A stretch of DNA of 64,000 bases from Evansella tamaricis (GTDB lineage: Bacteria; Bacillota; Bacilli; Bacillales; Salisediminibacteriaceae), in assembly GCF_019042215.1 (NCBI RefSeq), contig NZ_JAHQCS010000184.1, positions 1 through 64,000 of the forward strand, read 5' to 3'. The first letter of the stretch is position 1. Each line of letters begins with the position of its first letter. Below, piece by piece: positions 1 to 7,911 of the stretch. Below the pieces are notes generated by a model, which was not told the DNA's origin, did no database searches, and worked only from the letters and a program-made list of their open reading frames with translations. A program made the position numbers and the translations under genes.

Positions 1-475
1 TAGGAGTGGTTTTCTCCTATCAGGCGAGCGACGAGCGCAGCCATTGCCATACAGATAAAAGGAACTGAAAAAGTGGTTTTAAACTTTTTCAGTTTCTTCA
101 TATTCCCTGTGGGGCACTTCGGAAGTGACAACTGAAGTCGAAGAGCGGACTTCTAGCTACTTCTTCGAATTCGCTGTCCAACGAGCGTTTACTTCGCGAG
201 TTAGCTTCGAGTTGCCTCGACGGATAAACAACGGAGCGATACTTGTAGAGAAAGAGGCACTGCCCTACGCTCGTGACCATAGGCGCTTGCGCTTTTCTTG
301 AAAGGTAAGAAAGCATAAGTTTTTGCACCTTCGGGCAAGTTGTCCAGCTCCAGCGCCTACTCGCTGCGGGGCACTTCGGAAGTGACAACTGAAGTCGAAG
401 AGCGGACTTCTAGTTGTCATTCCTCCACTGCCCTACGCTCGTGAGCATAGGCGCTTGCGCTTTTCTTATTCAATT
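1..475. repeat. Mosaic intergenic repeat (copy 1, left edge cut by window)
   Basis: No credible gene lies here. The stretch is built of modules that recur at seven other sites in the window. They are a TCAGGCGAGCG-type module, a hairpin module (AACTGAAAAAGT ... ACTTTTTCAGT, about 69-105), a CGGGGCACTTCGGAAGTG module (seen twice, about 110-130 and 366-388), a spacer containing CGAATTCGCTGTCCAACGAG, and the end module AGGCGCTTGCGCTTTTCTT, also seen twice. Internal inverted repeats (GACAACT ... AGTTGTC) would fold in RNA. An open frame at 98-388 on the minus strand is a translation of the repeat and is not called. Confidence 0.85.
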
Positions 476-551
476 GGTCTTTTTTTCATGGATTCTGGAT
501 TTGTTGCTAATACTAACAATTAGGAAGCAGTGATAAAGGAGAATGAATGGA

Positions 552-1607
552 ATGAATCGTATAAAAGGTGAAGCTTATTTTGGTAAAAGTACGAAAAAAT
601 TACTGCATATTATTCCTAAGGGCGCAATCATAATACTGGAACATGAAGATATTGACATTGTTGCAGCAGAAGAGATGGTCCGTAAAGGTGTGAAAGCAGT
701 TATTAATACGAAAATTTCTGTGACTGGGAAGATACCAAGATCTGGAGTAGATCATTTGCTCCACTTTGGGATTCCAGTTTTTGATTTAGATCAGCCTAAA
801 ATGAAACTAGGGAATTTACTTGATATTACAGTTATAGAAGATAAATTATTTCAAAGAAAAGGACAAGATTGGGTATTAGTTGGAGATTTAGTACCTTATA
901 CTTTGGATTTTTTTCAAAAGAAAATTTCGGAAGGGAGATTAAATTACCCGGAATTATATAAGCATTTTGTTGCTAATAGCTTTAATTTTGCCGAAAAAGA
1001 GATGGAGCTTTTTTTAAAATTCATAAACCAGCTTCCCATATTACCAGAAATTAAAGGGAAAAATGTATTTATAATTGCAAGGGGTGCGAGCCTTGAGGAA
1101 GATATACGTATGGCAAGACCCCTTTTAAAAAACCCTGATTGTGTCGTATTGGCTGTTGATGGGGCATCGGTACTACTTTCCGAATACAACATTAAGCCGG
1201 AATATATAATAGGTGATATGGATTCCATACCGGAAGATGTAACAAAATATCAATGTAGATTTATTTCTCATTCATATCTGAATGGGACGAGTCCAGGTCA
1301 AGAACGGTTAAAAAAACTGTCCATTGAATCCGAGGCAATTCCATTTCCTGGACTAAGCGAAGACTTAGCGATCATGTTAGCCTATGTCTCTCAAGCACAA
1401 CATATTTACACGATTGGATGCCGCACCTCAGTGGTTGAACTTGTGGAGAAAGGCAGAAAAGGAATGGGGTCCACGTTATTAACCAGAATGTATGTGGGGG
1501 ACAAGGTTTCAGATATTAAGCAAATTCATCGGCTTGTTTCATTATCGAAAATACCATTTTTTTATGATCAATCTATGAATTATGATGATGGAGTATCGAA
1601 TAAATGA
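552..1607 (+). CDS. SteA-like protein (thiamine-pyrophosphokinase-like fold)
   Basis: This 351-residue protein resembles the SteA family, named for an actinobacterial cytokinetic-ring protein. Visible family features are an N-terminal segment with INTKISVTGKIPR (compare the SISGRYPN region of actinobacterial members) and a thiamine-pyrophosphokinase-like part containing ARGASLEEDIR and GDMDSI. No clear membrane segment is seen in this product. ATG at 552 is preferred over ATG at 543 because AAAGGAG at about 536-541 would sit directly against 543. Its stop overlaps the next start by 4 nt, so it is translationally coupled to the glycosyltransferase. A role in division or envelope assembly is inferred from family and neighbours; the enzymatic activity is unknown. 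Confidence 0.75.
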   Translation: MNRIKGEAYFGKSTKKLLHIIPKGAIIILEHEDIDIVAAEEMVRKGVKAVINTKISVTGKIPRSGVDHLLHFGIPVFDLDQPKMKLGNLLDITVIEDKLFQRKGQDWVLVGDLVPYTLDFFQKKISEGRLNYPELYKHFVANSFNFAEKEMELFLKFINQLPILPEIKGKNVFIIARGASLEEDIRMARPLLKNPDCVVLAVDGASVLLSEYNIKPEYIIGDMDSIPEDVTKYQCRFISHSYLNGTSPGQERLKKLSIESEAIPFPGLSEDLAIMLAYVSQAQHIYTIGCRTSVVELVEKGRKGMGSTLLTRMYVGDKVSDIKQIHRLVSLSKIPFFYDQSMNYDDGVSNK

Positions 1608-2263
1608 AAGTAGATGTAATTATACCAGCCTACAATGAAGAAGACATGATTGGAACAACTCTCACAAGTCTAATCGCTCAATCCTGGATTAATGAAATCA
1701 TTGTAGTGGATGATGGTAGTAGTGATAATACATTTGATATAGCAAAGAAATACACAAACATCGTTTTAAAGCATCACAAAAATGAAGGAAAAGGAAATGC
1801 CATCATAACGGGATTAACCCATTCTAAAGGAGAATGGGTGATGCTCTTAGATGCTGATTTAGGGGAATCTGCTTCAGATGCAATTAAATTATTGGAACCT
1901 ATCATAAAAGGAAGGGCAGACATGACGATTGCCATTTTTCCGCAACAAATGGAAAAAGGTTTAGGACTTGTGAAAAAGAGGGCGCAACGCATCATTCTTA
2001 AAAAAACAGGAAAACATTTAGAAGCCCCATTATCTGGACAAAGGGTCTTTCACAGGAACTGGATTGGTAAAATAATAAATCATGGTGTAGTGGGATATGG
2101 ATTGGAGATACATTTAAATTTAACATTTTTGTTGAATGGAGCAACGATTGAGGAAGTACATACATCAATGAAACACCGGACCACAGGAAAAGATATAAGG
2201 GGATTTTATCACCGTGCGAAGCAATGGATTGAATTGGAGAGAACGGTATGGCATTTTCAATAA
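1604..2263 (+). CDS. Family-2 glycosyltransferase
   Basis: This 219-residue GT-A-fold enzyme has the classical start VDVIIPAYNEEDMIG, the nucleotide-sugar site VVDDGSSDNT and the metal-binding DADLG. It is short and has no C-terminal membrane domain, so it probably works at the inner membrane face with a lipid or protein acceptor supplied by its partners. The start overlaps the stop of the SteA-like gene (ATGA), and its own end overlaps the next gene by 16 nt, so the three form one translational unit. Donor and acceptor sugars cannot be read from the sequence. Confidence 0.85.
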   Translation: MKVDVIIPAYNEEDMIGTTLTSLIAQSWINEIIVVDDGSSDNTFDIAKKYTNIVLKHHKNEGKGNAIITGLTHSKGEWVMLLDADLGESASDAIKLLEPIIKGRADMTIAIFPQQMEKGLGLVKKRAQRIILKKTGKHLEAPLSGQRVFHRNWIGKIINHGVVGYGLEIHLNLTFLLNGATIEEVHTSMKHRTTGKDIRGFYHRAKQWIELERTVWHFQ

Positions 2264-3018
2264 TTATCTTATTATGTTTTTATCTAGTTACATTTTGTTT
2301 TAACAATCTCAAATGGACGGTAAGAAACTATAAAAGTAGAGAAGTACCGTACAGTATTGGTGCAATTTTGATGATTTTTTTGTTTGTAGATTATCTGTTT
2401 TTTAAAACTCTTTATCAAACAGGCTGGAACATGGTGTACCTTTTCCTTGTTTGGGGATTAGGATTGATTGACGATGTTTATGGAAACCCACTCCCTAAGG
2501 GAATAAAAGGTCATTTTGGCCTGTTTTTCACAGAAAAAAAATGTACAACAGGATTGGTAAAAGCACTTGGGATAACACTTGGAGCACTTGTATACGCGAT
2601 TGTTCATACTGGACATTTTCCGTATTATTCTGTGGCCTTGTTAATATTTATTCCCCATTCAATGAACCTATTAGATACGAAACCACTCCGTGTCTGGAAA
2701 ACGGCTTTTGTATTACTGTTTGTACCACTTATTGTTTTAAATGCAAGCTTTTTATCTATTTTTGTGACTATACTGCTATTTCTTCTATGGGCAATATATG
2801 AATCCGCAATGAAAGGAATGTTGGGGGACAATGGAGCAATGCTAATTGGAGCTTGGGTTGCCCTTGTATCTCTTCAATCAGAATCTATGATTTATCAAAT
2901 TACAGTCCTTCTTTTCAGTGTTTTTATCACATGGATTGCTGAAAGGAAATCAATACAGGAATGGGTTGAACGGACACCGATCATTCGAACTTTTGATCAA
3001 TGGGGGAGAGTGGAATAG
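2248..3018 (+). CDS. MraY/WecA-like polytopic membrane protein
   Basis: The 256-residue product is hydrophobic with about eight predicted membrane segments. Motifs recall the polyprenyl-phosphate sugar-1-phosphate transferase family: GLIDDVYG followed by KGIKGH, NLLDTKPL in the position of the family's N-x-x-D loop, and MLGDNGAMLIG in the position of the GD-x-G-S loop. The match is distant and the protein is shorter than MraY (about 320 residues), so loss or change of activity is possible. It overlaps the glycosyltransferase by 16 nt and is followed by a strong hairpin. Inference: it acts with the glycosyltransferase on an undecaprenyl-linked glycan. Confidence 0.6.
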   Translation: MAFSIIILLCFYLVTFCFNNLKWTVRNYKSREVPYSIGAILMIFLFVDYLFFKTLYQTGWNMVYLFLVWGLGLIDDVYGNPLPKGIKGHFGLFFTEKKCTTGLVKALGITLGALVYAIVHTGHFPYYSVALLIFIPHSMNLLDTKPLRVWKTAFVLLFVPLIVLNASFLSIFVTILLFLLWAIYESAMKGMLGDNGAMLIGAWVALVSLQSESMIYQITVLLFSVFITWIAERKSIQEWVERTPIIRTFDQWGRVE

Positions 3019-3056
3019 GAAGGGTACCAATAACCATGATGTTATTGATACCCTTC
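3019..3056. terminator. Convergent terminator hairpin
   Basis: A 16-bp stem (GAAGGGTA, one mismatch, CAATAAC pairing with GTTATTGATACCCTTC) with a 6-nt loop lies between the convergent membrane-protein gene and the DUF2627 gene. It can serve both strands. Confidence 0.8.
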
Positions 3057-3068
3057 TAAAATTAATTA

Positions 3069-3317
3069 CTAATTGTTTGTACGTCTAAATCTAGGTGCCA
3101 CTTTATTGTTTTTACGATCTCGATGTAGAATAAATCCCCCAATAAACCAAACACCAAACACTAAAGCCAACACTCCCACAATGAATTGAAGCCATAGCCA
3201 TTCATAAGGCCATATTTTTATTTGAAAAATAGTATCTCTCATCAGTTTAATTCCATACCCTGCAATAAAACCAGGTATTAATAAGACACATAAAGCCAAA
3301 AAACGCTGAATAGTCAT
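3069..3317 (-). CDS. yqzF: DUF2627 family membrane protein (YqzF-like)
   Basis: This 82-residue protein has two hydrophobic segments (about residues 5-25 and 42-64) and a basic C-terminus (RDRKNNKVAPRFRRTNN). It matches the YqzF/DUF2627 family, which sits beside bkdR in Bacillus genomes, and the position agrees. Its function is not known. AGGAAAC lies just upstream of the ATG. Confidence 0.75.
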   Translation of the reverse strand: MTIQRFLALCVLLIPGFIAGYGIKLMRDTIFQIKIWPYEWLWLQFIVGVLALVFGVWFIGGFILHRDRKNNKVAPRFRRTNN

Positions 3318-3441
3318 GTTAAGTTTCCTTTCTGTTGCTTTCCTACTATCATCTCTTCCCCTATTATTTTATACGAATTAGATCATGTACCGCAAATGAA
3401 AGATTGTCCTTTTTTTGTAGAATCGTGTATAGTGAGAATGA

Positions 3442-3462
3442 AGTGTGAAAAAATTTGCACAC
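3442..3462 (+). promoter_or_regulatory. Candidate BkdR-related site upstream of bkdR
   Basis: AGTGTGAAAA followed by AATTTGCACAC forms a 21-bp element about 70 bp before the bkdR start. A closely matching element (17 of 21 positions by eye) lies at 5651-5671 upstream of ptb. A TATAGT -10-like sequence at about 3428-3433 lies just before it, so binding here could repress bkdR. The protein that binds is inferred. Confidence 0.5.
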
Positions 3463-3532
3463 AGAAAATCATGATTTATTTAACTAGTCAATTGGCAAAC
3501 TTACTGTATGTGTTAACGAGGGGGGAACACGG

Positions 3533-5608
3533 TTGAAACGGATCTTGTTAATTGGAGCAGGTGAAGGGGGAGCTTCACTAATTGATGTCCTGAAGGAAAC
3601 CCAGCAATTCATCATTGTGGGAGTGGTTGACAGGAACATTAATGCTAAAGGGTTAAGAATCGCAAAAAAGTACAACATACCAACATTTCAAGGTTGGAAA
3701 GACGCCTTGGCGACACTCTCTCCATTAGATATAGTGGTGGAAGTCACTGGTAATAAAAATTTATATAACGAGATTAGAGAGTTCCTTAAGGACAAACCAA
3801 TAACTCTCATCCCTAGTACTATTGCCTCTGTGATGTTTTATCTCATAGAGGAAAAAAAGAAATTGATTGAGGAAGTTACTCGTCATAATACAAAAATGGA
3901 TATTATTTTAAACTCGACTTATGATGGTATGATTTCTGTAGATATGGAACAACAAATAACTTTGATAAATAAACGGGCAGAAGAGATTTCCGGATTGAGT
4001 CGGGAAGATATTTTAGGCAAAAAAATCGATACGGTCCTCCCTACAAGTCAATTACCGAATGTGCTTAAAACTGGAAAACCAGAAACGAACCGTCACCAAA
4101 TTCTAACGAATGGAAGAAAGATACTAACTACGAGAGTACCTATGTATAAAGGTTCACAATTAACTGGTGCACTTGCAGTTTTTAGGGATATAACCGAGAT
4201 CGTTAACATGGCAGAAGAAGTAACCAATTTAAAGAGTATTCAAGAGATGCTTGAGGCAATTATTGAATCTTCAGATGACGCTATTTCTGTTGTTGATGAA
4301 GAAGGAAAGGGCATATTAATTAATCCGGCATATACAAGACTAACTGGTTTAGCAGAGGAAGATATCATTGGTAAACCTGCAACGACAGATATTTCAGAAG
4401 GGGAAAGCATGCACATGCATGTTCTTGAAACAGGCAAAGCTGTTCGGGGAGCAAAGATGAAAGTGGGACCAAATCGAAAAGATGTGATTGTCAATGTGGC
4501 TCCTGTGATTGTGGACGGGGATATAAAGGGCAGTGTCGGTGTCATTCATGACATGTCAGAAATAGAAACATTAAATATGGAATTAGAAAAAGCGAAACAT
4601 ATTATTCGGAAATTGGAAGCGAAGTATAGTTTCGAAGATATTATTGGAAACTCTGACGGATTAAAAAAAGCAATTCAACAAGCTAGAATGGCTGCTGTTA
4701 CTCCAGTAACAATATTATTACAAGGGGAATCTGGAACTGGTAAAGAATTATTCGCCCATGCGATACATAATGCAAGTAATCGTAAGTATAACAAATTTAT
4801 TCGTGTTAACTGTGCCGCCATATCAGAATCTTTATTAGAAAGTGAATTATTCGGATACGAAGAAGGGGCCTTTTCCGGTGCGAAGCGGGGTGGAAAAAAA
4901 GGTATTTTTGAAGAGGCAGATAAAGGGAGTGTCTTTTTAGATGAAATTGCGGAGATATCACCTCAAACACAAGCCAAATTACTAAGGGTATTACAAGAAA
5001 AGGAAATTGTAAGAGTTGGTGGTACGAAGTCCATCCCAATTGATGTTCGTATTATAGCTGCGACTAATGTGAATATGGAACAGAAATTACATAATAAGGA
5101 ATTTAGAAATGATTTATTCTACCGTCTGAATCGAATGCCAATAGTTATTCCGCCTCTACGAAACCGAAAAGAAGATATTCCTATTTTATCTCAGCACCTC
5201 TTAGTGAAATTAAATCAAGACTATGGTCGGAATGTGGTGGGGATCAGTCCAGCAGGAATGAAAAAGTTAACTGAATATAATTGGCCTGGGAATGTGAGAG
5301 AACTAGAAAATATCCTTGGACGCGCAATGATTCATATGCACTATTTAGAAAATCAAATTAATCAATCACACATACCGTTACTGGGACCTACAGAAGAGGC
5401 ATTAAATAGTAATAATAAGATAATAAATAAGGATAATAACTTTTCCGGTAAAACATTGCAGGAAGTGTTAGATGAAACAGAAAAAGACCTGATTATCCTA
5501 GCCATCCAACAAAATGATGGAAACAAAACGAAAACAGCAAAACAATTACAAATTTCAATAAGAAATTTATATTATAAATTGGACAAGTATAATTTACAAA
5601 GGGATTAA
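3533..5608 (+). CDS. bkdR: BkdR-type sigma-54-dependent activator
   Basis: This 691-residue enhancer-binding protein is the likely activator of the bkd operon downstream. Residues 1-115 form a Rossmann-like domain with GAGEGG. Two PAS domains follow (about 122-225 and 238-345), then an AAA+ domain with Walker A GESGTGKE (about 398) and sigma-54 contact loop GAFSGA (about 446, T-to-S variant of GAFTGA). A Fis-type helix-turn-helix ends the protein (NKTKTAKQLQISIRNLYYKL). It starts at TTG 3533 behind GAGGGGGG. The matching -24/-12 promoter lies about 110 bp after its stop. The N-terminal domain may sense a metabolite or nucleotide, which is inference. Confidence 0.9.
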   Translation: MKRILLIGAGEGGASLIDVLKETQQFIIVGVVDRNINAKGLRIAKKYNIPTFQGWKDALATLSPLDIVVEVTGNKNLYNEIREFLKDKPITLIPSTIASVMFYLIEEKKKLIEEVTRHNTKMDIILNSTYDGMISVDMEQQITLINKRAEEISGLSREDILGKKIDTVLPTSQLPNVLKTGKPETNRHQILTNGRKILTTRVPMYKGSQLTGALAVFRDITEIVNMAEEVTNLKSIQEMLEAIIESSDDAISVVDEEGKGILINPAYTRLTGLAEEDIIGKPATTDISEGESMHMHVLETGKAVRGAKMKVGPNRKDVIVNVAPVIVDGDIKGSVGVIHDMSEIETLNMELEKAKHIIRKLEAKYSFEDIIGNSDGLKKAIQQARMAAVTPVTILLQGESGTGKELFAHAIHNASNRKYNKFIRVNCAAISESLLESELFGYEEGAFSGAKRGGKKGIFEEADKGSVFLDEIAEISPQTQAKLLRVLQEKEIVRVGGTKSIPIDVRIIAATNVNMEQKLHNKEFRNDLFYRLNRMPIVIPPLRNRKEDIPILSQHLLVKLNQDYGRNVVGISPAGMKKLTEYNWPGNVRELENILGRAMIHMHYLENQINQSHIPLLGPTEEALNSNNKIINKDNNFSGKTLQEVLDETEKDLIILAIQQNDGNKTKTAKQLQISIRNLYYKLDKYNLQRD

Positions 5609-5621
5609 GGATTGTAAAGCT

Positions 5622-5671
5622 TGCAGTAAACTGCATGCAAACAATTGCTTAGTGTGAAAAGTTTTGCAGGC
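5622..5671 (+). promoter_or_regulatory. Candidate upstream activating sequence for BkdR
   Basis: Two elements lie 50-100 bp upstream of the -24/-12 promoter, the usual place for a sigma-54 enhancer. One is the dyad TGCAG-TAAA-CTGCA (5622-5635). The other is a 21-bp element at 5651-5671 beginning AGTGTGAAAAGTTTTGCA, shared with the region upstream of bkdR. Confidence 0.55.
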
Positions 5672-5720
5672 ATCAACAATATAATCTGTTCAGATTGGCT
5701 TAATTCTTTTTATATTAAAG

Positions 5721-5738
5721 TTGGCACGTGTTTTGCAT
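5721..5738 (+). promoter_or_regulatory. Sigma-54 (SigL) -24/-12 promoter of the bkd operon
   Basis: TTGGCAC-N5-TTGCAT matches the sigma-54 consensus, with the invariant GG at 5723-5724 and GC at 5735-5736 exactly 12 bp apart. It lies 50 bp before the ptb ATG and just after the sigma-54 activator gene. Confidence 0.93.
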
Positions 5739-5787
5739 GATATATACTTGGATGCTAAGGTCTTATGAAAGGTGGACAGGATTGAAT

Positions 5788-6699
5788 ATGACGTTAGATG
5801 ATTTATTACAAAAAGTAAAAGAACAATCAAACCGTTCTATTGTCATTGCCCATGCAACAGACTTATCATTATTTTTGGCAGCCAAACAGGCCATTGAGGG
5901 AAAAATCGGTTCTTTTATCTTTATAGGACCTATGGATGTTATGAATAATCTGAAACTGGAATCAGGTTTTACGGAGGAGACCGAAGCAAAAATAGAATGG
6001 GTTGATTCTAAGTCTCCCCATGAATCGGCACAAAAGTCTGTTCAATATGTTTCGAGTGGACTTGCAGATGTATTGATGAAGGGAATGCTGTCCACCTCAA
6101 TTTTATTAAAAGCAGTGTTACATAAAGAATATGGGTTAAGAACAGGGAAAATCCTTTCCCATATTGCTGGATTTTCGATTCCAAATAAGGATAATATTTT
6201 ATTCGTAACCGATGCTGCGATGAATATTCATCCTTCCCTAAAAGAGAAAGCTGAAATTTTACAGAATGCAGTGAATACCGTACATTTAATCGGTATCCAT
6301 CGGCCAAAAGTTGCTGTTATTGCAGCGGTTGAAACGGTTAATCCTGCAATGGAGGCAACGTTAGATGCAGCTGCATTGACATTGATGAACCAACGGGGTC
6401 AAATTACAAGATGTATTGTAGATGGCCCATTGGGTTTTGACAATGCCATATCCCTCGAAGCTGCGAAGCAAAAAGGAATTACATCAAGTGTTGCTGGTAT
6501 GGCAGATATATTGCTTGTACCCACTATTGAAGTGGGAAATACCCTTTATAAGTCTTTAACTTATTTTGGTGGTGCCATTGTGGGAGGAATGATTGTTGGT
6601 GCTAAAGCACCTGTAATTCTTACTTCAAGATCGGATTCAGTAGACAGTAAGTTGTTTTCCATGGCTATGGCAGTCAGTTCGTCATCAGTCAATAAATAG
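5788..6699 (+). CDS. ptb: Phosphate butyryltransferase
   Basis: This 303-residue enzyme exchanges CoA for phosphate on branched-chain acyl-CoA or butyryl-CoA. The family core is visible: DVLMKGMLSTSILLKAVL, LSHIAGFSIP, VTDAAMNIHPSL, AAVETVNPAMEAT, CIVDGPLGFDNA and LLVPTIEVGN. The ATG at 5788 aligns with the start of Bacillus Ptb. An upstream in-frame extension would begin inside the sigma-54 promoter and is rejected. It is the first gene of the bkd operon; with Buk it yields acyl-phosphate and then ATP. Confidence 0.93.
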   Translation: MTLDDLLQKVKEQSNRSIVIAHATDLSLFLAAKQAIEGKIGSFIFIGPMDVMNNLKLESGFTEETEAKIEWVDSKSPHESAQKSVQYVSSGLADVLMKGMLSTSILLKAVLHKEYGLRTGKILSHIAGFSIPNKDNILFVTDAAMNIHPSLKEKAEILQNAVNTVHLIGIHRPKVAVIAAVETVNPAMEATLDAAALTLMNQRGQITRCIVDGPLGFDNAISLEAAKQKGITSSVAGMADILLVPTIEVGNTLYKSLTYFGGAIVGGMIVGAKAPVILTSRSDSVDSKLFSMAMAVSSSSVNK

Positions 6700-6734
6700 A
6701 CTTATTAACGAAGAAAATAGAGGAGGAATAAATG

Positions 6735-7832
6735 ATGGAATTATTTAAGTATATGGAGATGTATGATTATGAACAAGTTGTCGTTTGTCAGGATAAACAA
6801 TCTGGATTGAAAGCTATCATAGCGATTCACGATACAACTTTAGGGCCTGCTCTTGGTGGAACAAGGATGTGGACATATGAATCGGAAGAAGCAGCATTTG
6901 AAGATGCACTTCGTCTAGCTAAGGGTATGACCTATAAAAATGCAGCAGCAGGTTTAAATCTCGGGGGAGGAAAAACAGTTATTATCGGTGACCCTCGAAA
7001 AGATAAAAATGAAGCAATGTTCAGGGCATTCGGAAGATTTATTCAAGGTTTAAATGGACGTTATATAACTGCGGAAGACGTGGGAACAACCGTTGAGGAC
7101 ATGGACCTTGTATATCAAGAAACGGATTTTGTAACAGGAATTTCCCCTGCCTTTGGTTCTTCTGGAAATCCTTCTCCAGTAACAGCGTACGGGGTCTATG
7201 TAGGAATGAAGGCTGCAGCAAAGGAAGCATTTGGAGACGACTCTCTCGAAGGAAAACGTGTGGCAGTTCAGGGAGTTGGAAATGTTGCTTATACCCTTTG
7301 CCGACATCTTCATGAAGAAGGAGCGAAGTTAATTGTAACGGATATTAACAAACAGGCAGTTCAACGTGCTGTGGAAGAATTCGGTGCAGAAGCAGTGAAT
7401 ACAGAAGATATTTATCGTGTTGATTGTGATATCTATTCCCCATGTGCTCTTGGTGCGACAGTCAATGATGAAACAATTCCTCAATTTAAGGCGAAAGTAA
7501 TTGCAGGGGCAGCGAATAATCAATTAAAAGAAACAAGACATGGGGATATTATTCAGGAGATGGGCATCGTATATGCACCAGATTATGTTATTAATTCCGG
7601 TGGAGTAATCAATGTGGCCGATGAACTTTTAGGATATAACCGTGAACGTGCATTGAAAAAAGTAGAGACAATTTACGACAGTATCTCCACCATTTTTGAA
7701 ATTTCAAAGCGGGATCAAATCCCAACCTATGTTGCTGCTGACAGAATGGCAGAAGAACGGATCGAAACAATGCGTAAATCGAGAAAGCAATTTTTATCTA
7801 ACGGAATGAACATCCTTAGCCGCGGCAGATGA
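6735..7832 (+). CDS. bcd: Leucine dehydrogenase (branched-chain amino acid dehydrogenase)
   Basis: This 365-residue NAD-dependent dehydrogenase deaminates Leu, Val and Ile to 2-keto acids, the substrates of the Bkd complex. The glycine-rich region LGGTRMW, the catalytic-lysine stretch [16 protein letters not shown], the TAEDVGT region and the NAD-binding GVGNVA are all present. AGGAGG at 6721-6726 serves ATG 6735 (8-nt spacing) better than the adjacent ATG 6732 (5 nt). The length is that of the family. Confidence 0.95.
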   Translation: MELFKYMEMYDYEQVVVCQDKQSGLKAIIAIHDTTLGPALGGTRMWTYESEEAAFEDALRLAKGMTYKNAAAGLNLGGGKTVIIGDPRKDKNEAMFRAFGRFIQGLNGRYITAEDVGTTVEDMDLVYQETDFVTGISPAFGSSGNPSPVTAYGVYVGMKAAAKEAFGDDSLEGKRVAVQGVGNVAYTLCRHLHEEGAKLIVTDINKQAVQRAVEEFGAEAVNTEDIYRVDCDIYSPCALGATVNDETIPQFKAKVIAGAANNQLKETRHGDIIQEMGIVYAPDYVINSGGVINVADELLGYNRERALKKVETIYDSISTIFEISKRDQIPTYVAADRMAEERIETMRKSRKQFLSNGMNILSRGR

Positions 7833-7848
7833 TTCCTAAATAGGTTCG

Positions 7849-7874
7849 GAACCCTTGTCTTTTGACAAGGGTTC
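7849..7874 (+). promoter_or_regulatory. Intra-operon hairpin between bcd and buk
   Basis: A perfect 11-bp stem (GAACCCTTGTC-TTTT-GACAAGGGTTC) lies after the bcd stop and before the buk ribosome binding site. No T-tract follows, so it is more likely an mRNA processing or stability element than a full terminator. Confidence 0.6.
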
Positions 7875-7911
7875 ATCTACAAAGTCGTTTCAATACGATG
7901 GAGGTAATGAA

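Noticed and set aside
98-388. Open frame of 96 codons on the minus strand
   Set aside because: It translates the mosaic repeat (palindromic modules) and the same peptide fragments appear at other repeat copies, for example 13828-14022 and 55544-55744. There is no ribosome binding site or family.
5728-5787. Longer N-terminus for phosphate butyryltransferase
   Set aside because: The extension starts inside the sigma-54 promoter.
7855-7911. Longer N-terminus for butyrate kinase
   Set aside because: It would cover an intercistronic hairpin and the family start aligns at the GTG behind GGAGG.
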